From assembly GCF_011022235.1 (NCBI RefSeq), contig NZ_JAAIYP010000038.1:186001-250000 (forward strand): a stretch of 64,000 nt of DNA. Reading direction: 5' to 3'. The position numbers and the translations under genes are program-made. Position 1 is the stretch's first letter; each line of letters starts with the position of its first letter. The notes below the pieces were generated by a model. That model made no database searches and was not told where the DNA came from. It saw only the letters and a list, made by a program, of their open reading frames with translations. Below are positions 39,044 to 47,453 of the stretch, in pieces. This stretch comes from Magnetospirillum aberrantis SpK (GTDB taxonomy: Bacteria; Pseudomonadota; Alphaproteobacteria; Rhodospirillales; Magnetospirillaceae).

Positions 39044-39052
39044 GGGCGAAAC

Positions 39053-39069
39053 GTAATCTCATCAGTTAC
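39053..39069. promoter_or_regulatory. Putative Rrf2 operator, autoregulatory copy
   Basis: GTAATCTCATCAGTTAC (plus strand) lies 10 bases upstream of the Rrf2 start codon and shares GTAAC-N6-GATTAC with the site before the WrbA-like gene. A further GTAAAC/GTAAC element is just beyond it. Confidence 0.55.
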
Positions 39070-39093
39070 AGTTTACAAGCCCTCTCGCGCACG

Positions 39094-39124
39094 AAAAAGC
39101 CCCCGCCGTCATCCGGCGGGGGCC
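39094..39124 (-). terminator. Intrinsic terminator of trxA
   Basis: GCCCCCGCCG at 39099-39108 pairs with CGGCGGGGGC at 39114-39123; on the minus strand TTTTTCG follows. It is 17 bases after the trxA stop. Confidence 0.9.
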
Positions 39125-39140
39125 CGCGAAACAACCCGGC

Positions 39141-39455
39141 TTACAGGCTGGCTTCGACCCATTCGTAAAGCTTGCTCTTGGGCAGGGCACCGATCTTGGT
39201 CGCCGCCACCTGGCCGCCCTTGAACACCATCAGGGTGGGGATGCCGCGCACGCCGTACTTGCCGGGCGTGCCGGGGTTTTCGTCGATGTTGATCTTGACC
39301 ACGGTCACCTTGCCTTCAAGGTCCTTGGACAGATCCTCGAGAGCGGGCGCGATCTGGCGGCACGGACCGCACCATTCGGCCCAGAAATCGACCAGCACCG
39401 GGCCGGAAGCCTTCAACACATCGGCTTCGAACGTCGCATCGGTCACATTCTTCAT
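39141..39455 (-). CDS. trxA: Thioredoxin
   Basis: Cytoplasmic disulfide reductase of 104 residues, reduced by thioredoxin reductase. The active site WCGPC has its cysteines at 29 and 32, within [20 protein letters not shown]; the cis-proline is in [12 protein letters not shown]. It begins [17 protein letters not shown] at 39455 is chosen on family length, and a longer upstream frame is spurious. It is a single-gene transcript with its own terminator. Confidence 0.97.
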   Translation of the reverse strand: MKNVTDATFEADVLKASGPVLVDFWAEWCGPCRQIAPALEDLSKDLEGKVTVVKINIDENPGTPGKYGVRGIPTLMVFKGGQVAATKIGALPKSKLYEWVEASL

Positions 39456-39683
39456 CGCCAGTATCCTTGCTCCATGGTCGATGGGAGGAAAACGGCCCGT
39501 CATCGGCCACCACCTCCCGGAATTGAAAAACACTCTAGAAAGGCCCGGCCGGGGCGTCAAGCTGGGCCACCGCAGGGGTGCCCCACGCCAGCATGGGGCG
39601 CCCCGCATATGGGGACGCCCCGATCAAAGAAAAACCCCCCAGGCACAGCCCAGGGGGTTTTCTCAGCACTCCGAAATACAAGA
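39456..39683. other. trxA-hupB intergenic region with GC palindromes
   Basis: Besides the hupB terminator this holds clustered self-complementary blocks: GGGGTGCCCC near 39578, ATGGGGCGCCCCGCAT near 39594, and TGGGGACGCCCC near 39611. They could fold into short alternative hairpins between the two same-strand genes. No gene is seen. Confidence 0.5.
39627..39662 (-). terminator. Intrinsic terminator of hupB
   Basis: AAAACCCCC at 39631-39639 pairs with GGGGGTTTT at 39653-39661, followed on the minus strand by TCTTTG. It starts 22 bases after the hupB stop. Confidence 0.85.
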
Positions 39684-39959
39684 TCAGCCGTTGACGGCTT
39701 CCTTGAGGCCCTTGCCAGCCGAGAACTTCGGCTGCTTCGAGGCCGGAATCTGAATCTTTTCGCCGGTGCGGGGGTTGCGGCCTTCCGAGGCGGCACGAGA
39801 GGCCACCGAGAAAGAGCCGAAACCGACCAGGCGAACCTCGTCGCCACCCTTCAGCGCGGCGGTGATCGCCTCGAACACACCCTCGACGGCCTTTTCGGCG
39901 TCGGCCTTGGTCAGGCCGGAGAGCTCGGCAACGCGCGAAACCAGGTCAGCCTTGTTCAT
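39684..39959 (-). CDS. hupB: DNA-binding protein HU
   Basis: Nucleoid protein of 91 residues. It begins MNKADLVSRVAELSGLTKAD; the DNA-binding arm is FGSFSVASRAASEGRNPRTG with the conserved Pro in RNPRTGEKI, and it ends KAVNG-like (GLKEAVNG). ATG at 39959 matches the HU family start. It is an IHF/HU relative; the short N-terminus and lack of IHF-specific residues fit HU. It is transcribed alone. Confidence 0.96.
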   Translation of the reverse strand: MNKADLVSRVAELSGLTKADAEKAVEGVFEAITAALKGGDEVRLVGFGSFSVASRAASEGRNPRTGEKIQIPASKQPKFSAGKGLKEAVNG

Positions 39960-40060
39960 CGGTCTAAATTCCCCTGAAAGTGTGAAATCCATTCGGACCC
40001 ATCCGTCCTCCCCAATTGCCAGAGCCCCATGCGGCCGTCAATGGCAGAAATGCACGGATA

Positions 40061-41773
40061 TCAGCGAAAACCGGTTTCCACCAGCAGACGGTGGAATTCA
40101 CGCAGGTGTTTTTCGGCCTCGCTGGGCTTGGGCACGCTGGCCAGGAACTTTTCCTCGAACTGGGGCTGGCGCAGATGCTCGATGACACGGGCACGGGCCA
40201 AATTCAACGACTTACCCTCGATCAGCACCCCCGAACCGCAGAACTTGATCAGCCGGATGGCACGCAGCGCCAAGGGGTCGTCGGGCTTGTCGATCTTTTC
40301 GATGACCCCTTCATCCACCAGATAAGCGGCCAACGTCTCGTCCACATGCGACGCCAGTTGCCGGCGTGTGTCCTCGTCCAACTCGGCCGAGGCCAGCAAG
40401 GAACGGTTGGCCGCCGCCAGGGCCGCCATGCGCTCGGGCGGCCCCAAGCGGGCCGGCACCCACTCGTTCATGGTCTTGGCCCCCAGCACGCGGCCCGACA
40501 GCAGATCGACCAGCCCCCGCCCCATGGCCAGGCCCATCGGCGCCTTGGCCAGCGCCAGCAGGAACTGCACCCGCCGCACCCCGTCCGACAGCGCCGACAG
40601 GGTCAGTTCCACCGCCTGGACGGTCCCCAGGGTGCCAAGATGGGCGTGGATGTGGGCGATCCGGTGCACCATGGCCTCGGCCGAGGCGCCCTCGCCCAGC
40701 ACGCCGCGATGGCCGACCAGACGGTGCATCACCTTGTGGCAGACCTCGGTTTCCTGTTTCGGTTCGTTGCGCGACAACGGATTCTGGCCGCCCAGTTCGC
40801 GCGCCACGCGGTCCAACAGCACCCGCCGCCCCTCGACCAGTACGCCCGTGGCGAACAAGGCATTAAGGCCGTTGAACGTCTCGGGAGCGAACTTGGCCGC
40901 CTGTCCCGTTCCCTCGGCCAGATCGGACAGTGAACACAGGGCCGCCCCCAAATTGGCCTGATACCCCAAGAGATCCTGGATCAACTGCGCGGAATTGAGG
41001 ATGTCGGCGACGATGCCGTCCATCAGCGCCAGGGCGGAACCCGCCTGCGGCCCCATTTCCGTCGCCTCGGCCGCCCAGCCCAGAATGGTATCGAGCTTGC
41101 CGATCCACGACCGCGTTTCCAATAAGCGCAAGGTCATCAGCGACAGGCACAGATAGGGATGTTCGTCGCCGCCCTTCTCCACCCCCTTCAGCACCTCGGC
41201 CAGGGTCTTGGGGGTCTTCGGCTTGCTGGCCGCGACCTTGCGGGCACGGGCCAGTCCTTCGTCCCACATGCGCGACAGGAAATCCCGCCGCGTCTTGCCG
41301 TCCTCGCCGGACGTCGCCGCCTGAAGGGTGGAAATGCGGTCGATGGCGGCGAACAGCAGCGTGCCACGGTCGCCGAACCGCTTCATCTCGGCGGCACTGT
41401 GCAACAGCTCGCTGGGACTGACCACCACCTCGTCCAGATATTTGCGCAGCATCCGCCCCAGGGTCAGCCGGGCCTCGATCCCATAGAAATCGCCCAGGGA
41501 GCGGCACAAGGGCGCGTCCTTGACCGGCGCCAGCGACAGGTCGGGGCCACCGGTGCGAGGGGCGGCGGTCTTTTCCTGGATCACCGTTTCCGTGTGCAGG
41601 CCGTCGAGACCACGGCGGTCGCGCACCACCCGCACCGCCGCGTGGTTGCCCTTTTGCAAAAGGTTGTCGGCGAAAGCGCGGGCCTTGGCCTCGTCGTTGG
41701 CGAAATCCGCCACAACCCAATGCTTGTCGGTCAGCACCTGTATTTCGAAGGAGACGTTGGGAGGGGGGCTCAT
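40061..41773 (-). CDS. Uncharacterised 570-residue protein
   Basis: I do not recognise a family. The protein begins MSPPPNVSFEIQVLTDKHWV; the first 60 residues read like a small beta-alpha domain (VADFANDEAKARAFADNLL, then AVRVVRDRRG). The remainder looks predominantly alpha-helical and soluble, with charged helices such as TRRDFLSRMWDEGLARARKV and few long hydrophobic runs. No signal peptide or membrane segment is seen. The ATG overlaps the stop of the Sel1-repeat gene (ATGA), so the two are translationally coupled and probably act together. A sensor kinase gene is upstream on the same strand, and hupB is downstream. A role in signalling or a scaffold-type assembly is a guess from context. 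Confidence 0.8.
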   Translation of the reverse strand: MSPPPNVSFEIQVLTDKHWVVADFANDEAKARAFADNLLQKGNHAAVRVVRDRRGLDGLHTETVIQEKTAAPRTGGPDLSLAPVKDAPLCRSLGDFYGIEARLTLGRMLRKYLDEVVVSPSELLHSAAEMKRFGDRGTLLFAAIDRISTLQAATSGEDGKTRRDFLSRMWDEGLARARKVAASKPKTPKTLAEVLKGVEKGGDEHPYLCLSLMTLRLLETRSWIGKLDTILGWAAEATEMGPQAGSALALMDGIVADILNSAQLIQDLLGYQANLGAALCSLSDLAEGTGQAAKFAPETFNGLNALFATGVLVEGRRVLLDRVARELGGQNPLSRNEPKQETEVCHKVMHRLVGHRGVLGEGASAEAMVHRIAHIHAHLGTLGTVQAVELTLSALSDGVRRVQFLLALAKAPMGLAMGRGLVDLLSGRVLGAKTMNEWVPARLGPPERMAALAAANRSLLASAELDEDTRRQLASHVDETLAAYLVDEGVIEKIDKPDDPLALRAIRLIKFCGSGVLIEGKSLNLARARVIEHLRQPQFEEKFLASVPKPSEAEKHLREFHRLLVETGFR

Positions 41774-43278
41774 GCCGGAACCTCCGGCGCCAGTTCGGCC
41801 CGGCGGCGAAGGGCGGCGGCGACGCCATCGGCGCCCAGCCGCGACGCCAGCCGCGCCAGCCCGCGCCGCGCCGGTTCGACAATCCGGCCATGCCCGGACG
41901 CCTCGGCCAACGTCAGCCAGACATAGGCCTCGGCCTCGTCCCGGTCCAGGCCCTGACCGGTGGCGCACATCACGCCAAGATTGTAGGCGGCCAGCGCATG
42001 ACCCTGACGAGCGGCGGCGCGGAACAGGCGCGCCGCCTCGGCCGCGTCGCGGGCGACGCCGTCGCCGGCCAGGTACAGTTGCCCCAGGTCGTATTGGGCG
42101 TCGGCGACATTGCCGGCCGCCGCCTTGCGGCACCAATCCACGGCGGAAGCCGTGTCCTGCTTCACGCCTTCGCCCAGCCGGTACAGAACCGACAGCCAAT
42201 GTTGTGCCCGCGCGTGCCCGCCCTGGGCCGCGACACGAAACCAATGGGCGGCGGCGGCGACGTCCTTGCCCAGCCCCATGCCGGCCCAGCACATCAGGCC
42301 AAGATTGAATTGCGCCGCCGCCAAGCCCTGTTCGGCGGCCCGCTGACAGAAATGGGCGGCCTCGACCGGGTCGGCCTCGGTGCCGCGTCCTTCCCGCAGC
42401 ATGTTGGACAGATTGAACTGGGCCAGGGCGTCGCCGGCCTCGGCCGCCTGACGGTAATAGTCGGCGGCGCGCACGTCGTCCTGGGGGACGCCCTCGCCGG
42501 CCTCGTGCAGCGCGCCCAGCGTGAACAGGGCATCGACGTCGCCGCCCGCCGCCGCCTTGCGAAACCATTGCGCCGCCACGCCCGGATCGGCGGCGCAGCC
42601 CCGCCCCGAGCGGATCATGTTGCCCAGGTTGAACTGGGCCGCCGCGTCGCCGGCCTGGGCCGCCGAAAGATACCAGCGCAGCGCCTCGGCATCGTTTTGC
42701 CGCACCCCCACGCCCAGATCGTACAGCACCGCCAGGGAATATTGCCCCACCGGGTCGCCGGCCTTGGCGGCGGCGGCGTACCAGCGCGCCGCCTGGGCCG
42801 CGTCCTCGGGCACGCCCATTCCCATGCGGCAGGCGTTGCCCAACGCCACCTGGGCGGCGGTGTCGCCGCCATCGGCGGCGGCCCGCAGCGAAACCACGTC
42901 CACGACGGTTTCGAACTCGCACAGCGGATCGGGATCGGGATCGGGGGCCGTCAACGGCGCATCGACGCCGCCGTCGCCTTCCGTCCCCTCGGCGGGCTTG
43001 AGAGTATCGAGCAGATCCTCAAGGCTTTGCTGACGCGGTGCCGGGGCGGTTTCGACGCGGGGTGCCGCCACCCCCTGCGCCACCAATTGGTCAAGCGCCC
43101 GCCGCGCCTGTGAATGACCTTGGGCGGCGGCACGAGCCATCCACTTGGCTGCCTCGTCCAGGTTGCGCGGCACCTTGGCCCCCAGGCGGTAGCATTCGCC
43201 AAGATTGAATTGGGCCTGGGCGTCGCCGGCTTCCGCCGCCTGGCGGTGTGCCGCCACCACTTCCGGTTCCCGTGCCAT
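41770..43278 (-). CDS. Sel1-repeat protein
   Basis: Soluble repeat protein of 502 residues built from about ten Sel1-like (TPR-related) units of roughly 36 residues, such as AAQFNLGNMIRSGRGCAADP and AQYDLGQLYLAGDGVARDAA. The first unit is separated from the rest by an acidic, proline-rich linker (APDPDPDPLCEFE). Such solenoids mediate protein-protein contacts, often in signalling. No signal peptide is visible, so it is probably cytoplasmic. ATG at 43278 is preferred over a start 42 bases upstream, which lacks a clear ribosome binding site. It lies 57 bases after the sensor kinase gene and is coupled to the unknown protein downstream. Confidence 0.88.
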   Translation of the reverse strand: MAREPEVVAAHRQAAEAGDAQAQFNLGECYRLGAKVPRNLDEAAKWMARAAAQGHSQARRALDQLVAQGVAAPRVETAPAPRQQSLEDLLDTLKPAEGTEGDGGVDAPLTAPDPDPDPLCEFETVVDVVSLRAAADGGDTAAQVALGNACRMGMGVPEDAAQAARWYAAAAKAGDPVGQYSLAVLYDLGVGVRQNDAEALRWYLSAAQAGDAAAQFNLGNMIRSGRGCAADPGVAAQWFRKAAAGGDVDALFTLGALHEAGEGVPQDDVRAADYYRQAAEAGDALAQFNLSNMLREGRGTEADPVEAAHFCQRAAEQGLAAAQFNLGLMCWAGMGLGKDVAAAAHWFRVAAQGGHARAQHWLSVLYRLGEGVKQDTASAVDWCRKAAAGNVADAQYDLGQLYLAGDGVARDAAEAARLFRAAARQGHALAAYNLGVMCATGQGLDRDEAEAYVWLTLAEASGHGRIVEPARRGLARLASRLGADGVAAALRRRAELAPEVPA

Positions 43279-43335
43279 CGTCTTGTCCGTCCCTGACCGA
43301 ACCCGTCGCCAGCATGCCACAGCCGGCCGAAGCCG

Positions 43336-45414
43336 TCATGGCGCTTGCGGCGGCGGATGCAAGGGAAGACGAACGGTAAAGCGACAGCCCCGCCCCAGTT
43401 CCGACACCAGTTCGACCCGCCCGCCCAGCAATCCGGCCAAGCGTCGCACGATGGCCAGTCCCAGCCCCAGCCCCTGGCTGCGGTCACGGGCGGAATTGGC
43501 CACCTGGTGGAATTCCTCGAACACCGCCTCTTGCTGTTCGCCGGCGATGCCGATACCGGTGTCGGCGACCACCACCCCCAACTCGTCTCCCAGTCGGCGA
43601 CAGCCGACGACGATGTGGCCCGAGGGCGTGTAGCGGATGGCGTTCTCGATCAGGTTGCGCAACAGGCGTTCCAGCAAGGCGGCATCGCTGACCAGGGTGC
43701 GACTGGTCGGCACCAGACGGAACGCCAGCCCCTTTTCCGCGGCACGAATGCTGTATTCCTCGGCCAGCCGACCGAGCAGGTGGCCCAGGTCGATCCTGTC
43801 CATGGTCGGAACCACCACCCCGGCATCCAGCTTGGACATGTCGAGCAAGCTGTTGAGCAGCAGCCTGAGACCGTCCAGGGCATGTTCCATCTGCGCCGTC
43901 ACCTGTTCCATGGGCGAACCGGACAGGCGGATCTTCATCACCTCGATCAGCAACAGCAGCGATTGCACCGGCTGGCGCAGATCATGGCTGGCGGCGGCCA
44001 GGAACTTGGAACGGGCCAACGAGGCCCGCTCGGCCTCGGCCTTGGCGTCCAACGCCTCGTCGCGGGCCAGCTTCAACTCGGATTCGGCCAGCTTCACCGC
44101 CGTGATGTCGATGTTGACGCCAAAGGCGCTGCGCATGGCGTTCTCGGCCCCGAAGGCCACCATGCCGATACCGGTCATCCAGCGCAGGCGCCCGGAGGAA
44201 TCGGTCAGGCGGTATTCGATGCGGTATTCGCGCGAGCGGGTGGTGCGGACCCGCTCGATCTCGGTCTCGACCGCCCGGCGGTCCTCGGCCGGCAACAGTT
44301 CCAGCCAGTCGCTGAACGTGACCGGCGGCAAGCCGTCGCCGTAAAGCGCGGCCACGTCGCCGGTCCAGTCCAGCCGGTCGCTGGCCACGTCCCAATGCCA
44401 GGTGACGGCATGGGCGGCACGCAACGCCACCGCCAGCTTGTCGGCGTTCTCGCGGGCCTGACGCTCCAACAGCCCCTTGCGTCGCAACGTCACCGTGGAC
44501 AACACCCCGCCGAGCGTGATCAGAACCAGGAAGAAAACACTGCGGTTGGCGTTGCCCCGCCAGGTCGCCATGGTGTCGCGGTCGGCCAGCGCCACGGTGG
44601 CATAAAGCGGATAGCGTTCAAGCTTGCGAAAGGCGGTGACGCGGCTGATCCCATCCAGCGGCGATTCGCGCTGGTAGTCGCCCTCGTTCTGGCCGGCGGC
44701 GAAGGCATGCTCCACCTCGGGCGACGGCACCGGCTCGTTGATCATCTCCTCGACCAGCGGCGAACGCACCATCAGACGATGGTCGAGATCGCGCACCGAC
44801 ACCACCGAGGACGGCGGCAGCAACAGGCTTTGCCAGAACGGGCTGAGATATTCGATCAAGCCGACATTGGCCACCACCATGCCGGCGAAACGTCCGTCCA
44901 CCCTGAGCGCGCGGGCCACCTGGATGCCCCATTTGTTGGACACCCGGCCACGGATCAGCCGCGACACCACCGGTCCCGCCGTCGGACCGTCGCGCAAGGC
45001 CAGGAAATAGTCGCGATCCCCCAGCGATCCGCCCGGCGCGGCACCCAGCGAATTGGCCACCACCCGGCCCTTGCCGTCGGTCACCGTCATGGAAACGATG
45101 CCGTGGCCGTCTTTCTGGATGTCGGACATGGCCGCCTGAACCTCGTCGCGACGCGCCGGAGACAGGGCCAGACCACCGCGCAGTTCGTCCCGGCTCAACA
45201 ACGCCCCGACCTGACGCAACACCAGATTGGCACGGTCGAACGAAGCGGTCGCCTGTTCCTCGACCAAACGGACATAGGACGTCGCCGATTGCCGCGCCTG
45301 CTGTTGCGCCTGACGGTACGACAGCCACAAGCCGACGCCCACGTAGACGTCGAAACTGAGGATGAACACCCACAGCAACGTCAGGTGGCGAAAGGCTCCA
45401 GATCGTTGCGCCAT
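43336..45414 (-). CDS. Membrane sensor histidine kinase with PDC sensor and PAS domains
   Basis: Kinase of 692 residues. A first membrane helix (LTLLWVFILSFDVYVGVGLW) is followed by a large periplasmic PDC/Cache-type sensor to about residue 285 and a second helix (SVFFLVLITLGGVLSTVTL). A PAS domain follows (TWHWDVASDRLDWTGDVAAL), then HisKA with LAAASHDLRQPVQSLLLLIE and HATPase motifs VVADTGIGIAGEQQEAVFEE and GLGLGLAIVRRLAG. There is no receiver domain and no response regulator gene next to it, so it is an orphan. A TTG upstream is possible, but ATG at 45414 is likelier. It seems to head the Sel1/unknown protein operon. Confidence 0.9.
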   Translation of the reverse strand: MAQRSGAFRHLTLLWVFILSFDVYVGVGLWLSYRQAQQQARQSATSYVRLVEEQATASFDRANLVLRQVGALLSRDELRGGLALSPARRDEVQAAMSDIQKDGHGIVSMTVTDGKGRVVANSLGAAPGGSLGDRDYFLALRDGPTAGPVVSRLIRGRVSNKWGIQVARALRVDGRFAGMVVANVGLIEYLSPFWQSLLLPPSSVVSVRDLDHRLMVRSPLVEEMINEPVPSPEVEHAFAAGQNEGDYQRESPLDGISRVTAFRKLERYPLYATVALADRDTMATWRGNANRSVFFLVLITLGGVLSTVTLRRKGLLERQARENADKLAVALRAAHAVTWHWDVASDRLDWTGDVAALYGDGLPPVTFSDWLELLPAEDRRAVETEIERVRTTRSREYRIEYRLTDSSGRLRWMTGIGMVAFGAENAMRSAFGVNIDITAVKLAESELKLARDEALDAKAEAERASLARSKFLAAASHDLRQPVQSLLLLIEVMKIRLSGSPMEQVTAQMEHALDGLRLLLNSLLDMSKLDAGVVVPTMDRIDLGHLLGRLAEEYSIRAAEKGLAFRLVPTSRTLVSDAALLERLLRNLIENAIRYTPSGHIVVGCRRLGDELGVVVADTGIGIAGEQQEAVFEEFHQVANSARDRSQGLGLGLAIVRRLAGLLGGRVELVSELGRGCRFTVRLPLHPPPQAP

Positions 45415-45497
45415 TCCCTCCCCCAAGCGAAAGCATCGCGGCCACTTTCAGGCTGCAATTTTTCGTCGGTCAATTCGGCCATGCCCCAAAAGGGCTG

Positions 45498-46130
45498 TCA
45501 AGCGCGGCAGCACCCGACACCATCCAGGAAGACGCGCACCGCGACGCGGACGTGGCTTTCCATCTCGGCCTCGTCGAGTACGACGCTCAGCCCCAGAACC
45601 CGGCGGGCGTGCAGCACCCCCAAAAGGCTGCCGAGGAAGACCCGTGCCAATTGCTCGGGCGAGGCGAAGCCGTCGCGCACCAGAGCCGAATTGGCGAAAC
45701 GTTCGGCCAAGATACGTTCCGAACTGCGCGGTCCCAGTTCGAAGAACAGGCGCGCCACCTCGGGAACCCGTTCGGATTCGGCGGCCAGGACACGAAACAC
45801 CGCCACCGATTGCGGCGCCAGCGCCGCGTGCACGAAGCAAATCCCCAGGGCGCACAATCCCTCCTCCGAGCCGAGGTCGGCGAAGGTGTTGCTGTTCAGC
45901 GCCTGCCAGGTGACGGCGGTGGCCTGTTCGATCATCGCCCGCAACAGACCTTCCTTGCCGCCGAACTGCTCGTAAAGGGTCGAGCGCGAGCCCTTGGACC
46001 GGCACACGATGTCGGACAGGCTGGTCCGTTCGTAGCCCTTTTCCAAGAACAGCTCCGATGCCGCGTCCAGCATCGCCTGACGGCGCAACTCGCCCCGTGT
46101 GGGGGTCTTTTCCGCTGACACCTGCCCCAT
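45498..46130 (-). CDS. TetR family repressor, likely of the adjacent RND pump
   Basis: TetR/AcrR-type regulator of 210 residues. The N-terminal helix-turn-helix reads AMLDAASELFLEKGYERTSL with SDIVCRSKGSRSTLYEQFGG; the C-terminal ligand domain is less conserved, as usual. It is divergent from the RND efflux operon with a 134-base gap holding a palindromic operator over the likely promoter, so local repression of the pump is the natural reading. The inducer is unknown. Start is uncertain: AAGGAG is very close to ATG at 46130, and a GTG three codons on fits better in spacing. Confidence 0.88.
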   Translation of the reverse strand: MGQVSAEKTPTRGELRRQAMLDAASELFLEKGYERTSLSDIVCRSKGSRSTLYEQFGGKEGLLRAMIEQATAVTWQALNSNTFADLGSEEGLCALGICFVHAALAPQSVAVFRVLAAESERVPEVARLFFELGPRSSERILAERFANSALVRDGFASPEQLARVFLGSLLGVLHARRVLGLSVVLDEAEMESHVRVAVRVFLDGVGCCRA

Positions 46131-46187
46131 GCTCCTTCCGTGCTGGCTGTTACCGTCTGAAACAGTTTCGTCGTTGAATTAATCTAT

Positions 46188-46207
46188 ACTGTACGGTACG
46201 GTACAGT
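46188..46207. promoter_or_regulatory. Palindromic operator between tetR and RND operon
   Basis: ACTGTACGGTACGGTACAGT has perfect outer arms ACTGTAC/GTACAGT around GGTACG, with internal GTAC repeats. It sits in the tetR/RND divergent gap, the usual place for a TetR-family operator. Confidence 0.7.
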
Positions 46208-46264
46208 CAATTACCCCCTAGCCGCCACCCCCCTGGCCGGCCCTTTTCTCCGGGAAAACCGCAG

Positions 46265-47440
46265 ATGCCCTTGTCCTCCAAAGCCATTCCATCCGCCCTC
46301 GCGCTGTTGCTCGCCCTGTCCGCCGCCGCCTGTGGCGACAGCCAACAAGCCGCCGCCCCCGCCGCCGCGCCGATCGAGGTCACCACCTTTACCGTCCAAT
46401 CGGCCGACATTCCGCTATCCACCGAATTGCCGGGCCGCACCGCCGCCTTCCGGGTGGCCGAGGTGCGGCCGCAAGTCAGCGGCATCGTGCTCAAGCGCCT
46501 GTTCGAGGAAGGCAGCGAGGTCAAGGCCGGTCAACAGCTCTACCAGATCGACCCGGCCACCTATCAGGCGGCGGTGCAAAGCGCCCAGGCCGACCTGGTC
46601 AAGGCACGCGCCACCTTGAAATCGGTCGAGGCCAAGGCCGCACGTTACGCCGAACTGGTCAAGATCAACGCCGTGTCGCGTCAGGACTACGACGACACCG
46701 TCGCCACCCTGGATCAGGCCAAGGCCCAGATCCTGGTGGCCCAGGCTGCATTGGAAACCGCCCGCATCAACCTGAACTACACCAAGGTCTACGCCCCCAT
46801 CGCCGGCCGTATCGGCAAATCCAGCGTCACCGAAGGCGCGCTGGTCACCGCCAACCAAACCACGACCATGGCCACCATCACCCAACTGGACCCCATCTAC
46901 GTGGACGTCAGCCAGTCCAGTTCCGAACTGATGCGGCTGCGCCGCGCCATGGCGGCGGGAAAGGTGCGCGAGGACGAAGGCGCCGTGGTGACGCTGACGC
47001 TCGACGGCTCCAACCTGCCTTACGGCGAGACCGGGCGCCTGCAATTCTCGGACGTCACCGTGGACCCGAGCACCGGAGCGGTGCAATTGCGCGCCCAGTT
47101 CCCCAACCCCAACAAGGACCTGTATCCGGGTCTGTTCGTGCGCGCCCGCGTCGAACAGGGCGTGCGTCCCGGCGCCATCCTGGTGCCGCAACAGGCCCTG
47201 GTGCGCAACGCCGACGGCTCGGCCCAGGTGTGGGTGGTCGACGCCGACAACAAGGTGGCGCCGCGCCCGGTGGTCACCGGCCAGGCCATGGGCGACCGCT
47301 GGCTGATCGACGACGGCCTCAAGGCCGGCGAACGTGTGGTGATCGCCGGCCTTCAGAAAATTCGCCCCGGAACCCCCGTGACCCCGGTGGACGCCGCCCC
47401 CGCCACCTCCGCCGCGGCCCCCACCGCCGGCCAGCACTGA
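46265..47440 (+). CDS. RND efflux periplasmic adaptor (AcrA/MexA family)
   Basis: Membrane-fusion protein of 391 residues linking the inner membrane pump to the outer membrane channel. The signal peptide ends in a lipobox, LSAAAC, so it is a lipoprotein. The lipoyl/hairpin region includes [20 protein letters not shown] and [20 protein letters not shown]; the beta-barrel region has [20 protein letters not shown]. It resembles AcrA, MexA and TtgA. It is the first gene of a three-gene operon and 13 bases from the pump gene. Confidence 0.94.
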   Translation: MPLSSKAIPSALALLLALSAAACGDSQQAAAPAAAPIEVTTFTVQSADIPLSTELPGRTAAFRVAEVRPQVSGIVLKRLFEEGSEVKAGQQLYQIDPATYQAAVQSAQADLVKARATLKSVEAKAARYAELVKINAVSRQDYDDTVATLDQAKAQILVAQAALETARINLNYTKVYAPIAGRIGKSSVTEGALVTANQTTTMATITQLDPIYVDVSQSSSELMRLRRAMAAGKVREDEGAVVTLTLDGSNLPYGETGRLQFSDVTVDPSTGAVQLRAQFPNPNKDLYPGLFVRARVEQGVRPGAILVPQQALVRNADGSAQVWVVDADNKVAPRPVVTGQAMGDRWLIDDGLKAGERVVIAGLQKIRPGTPVTPVDAAPATSAAAPTAGQH

Positions 47441-47453
47441 GCGAGGCGCCACC

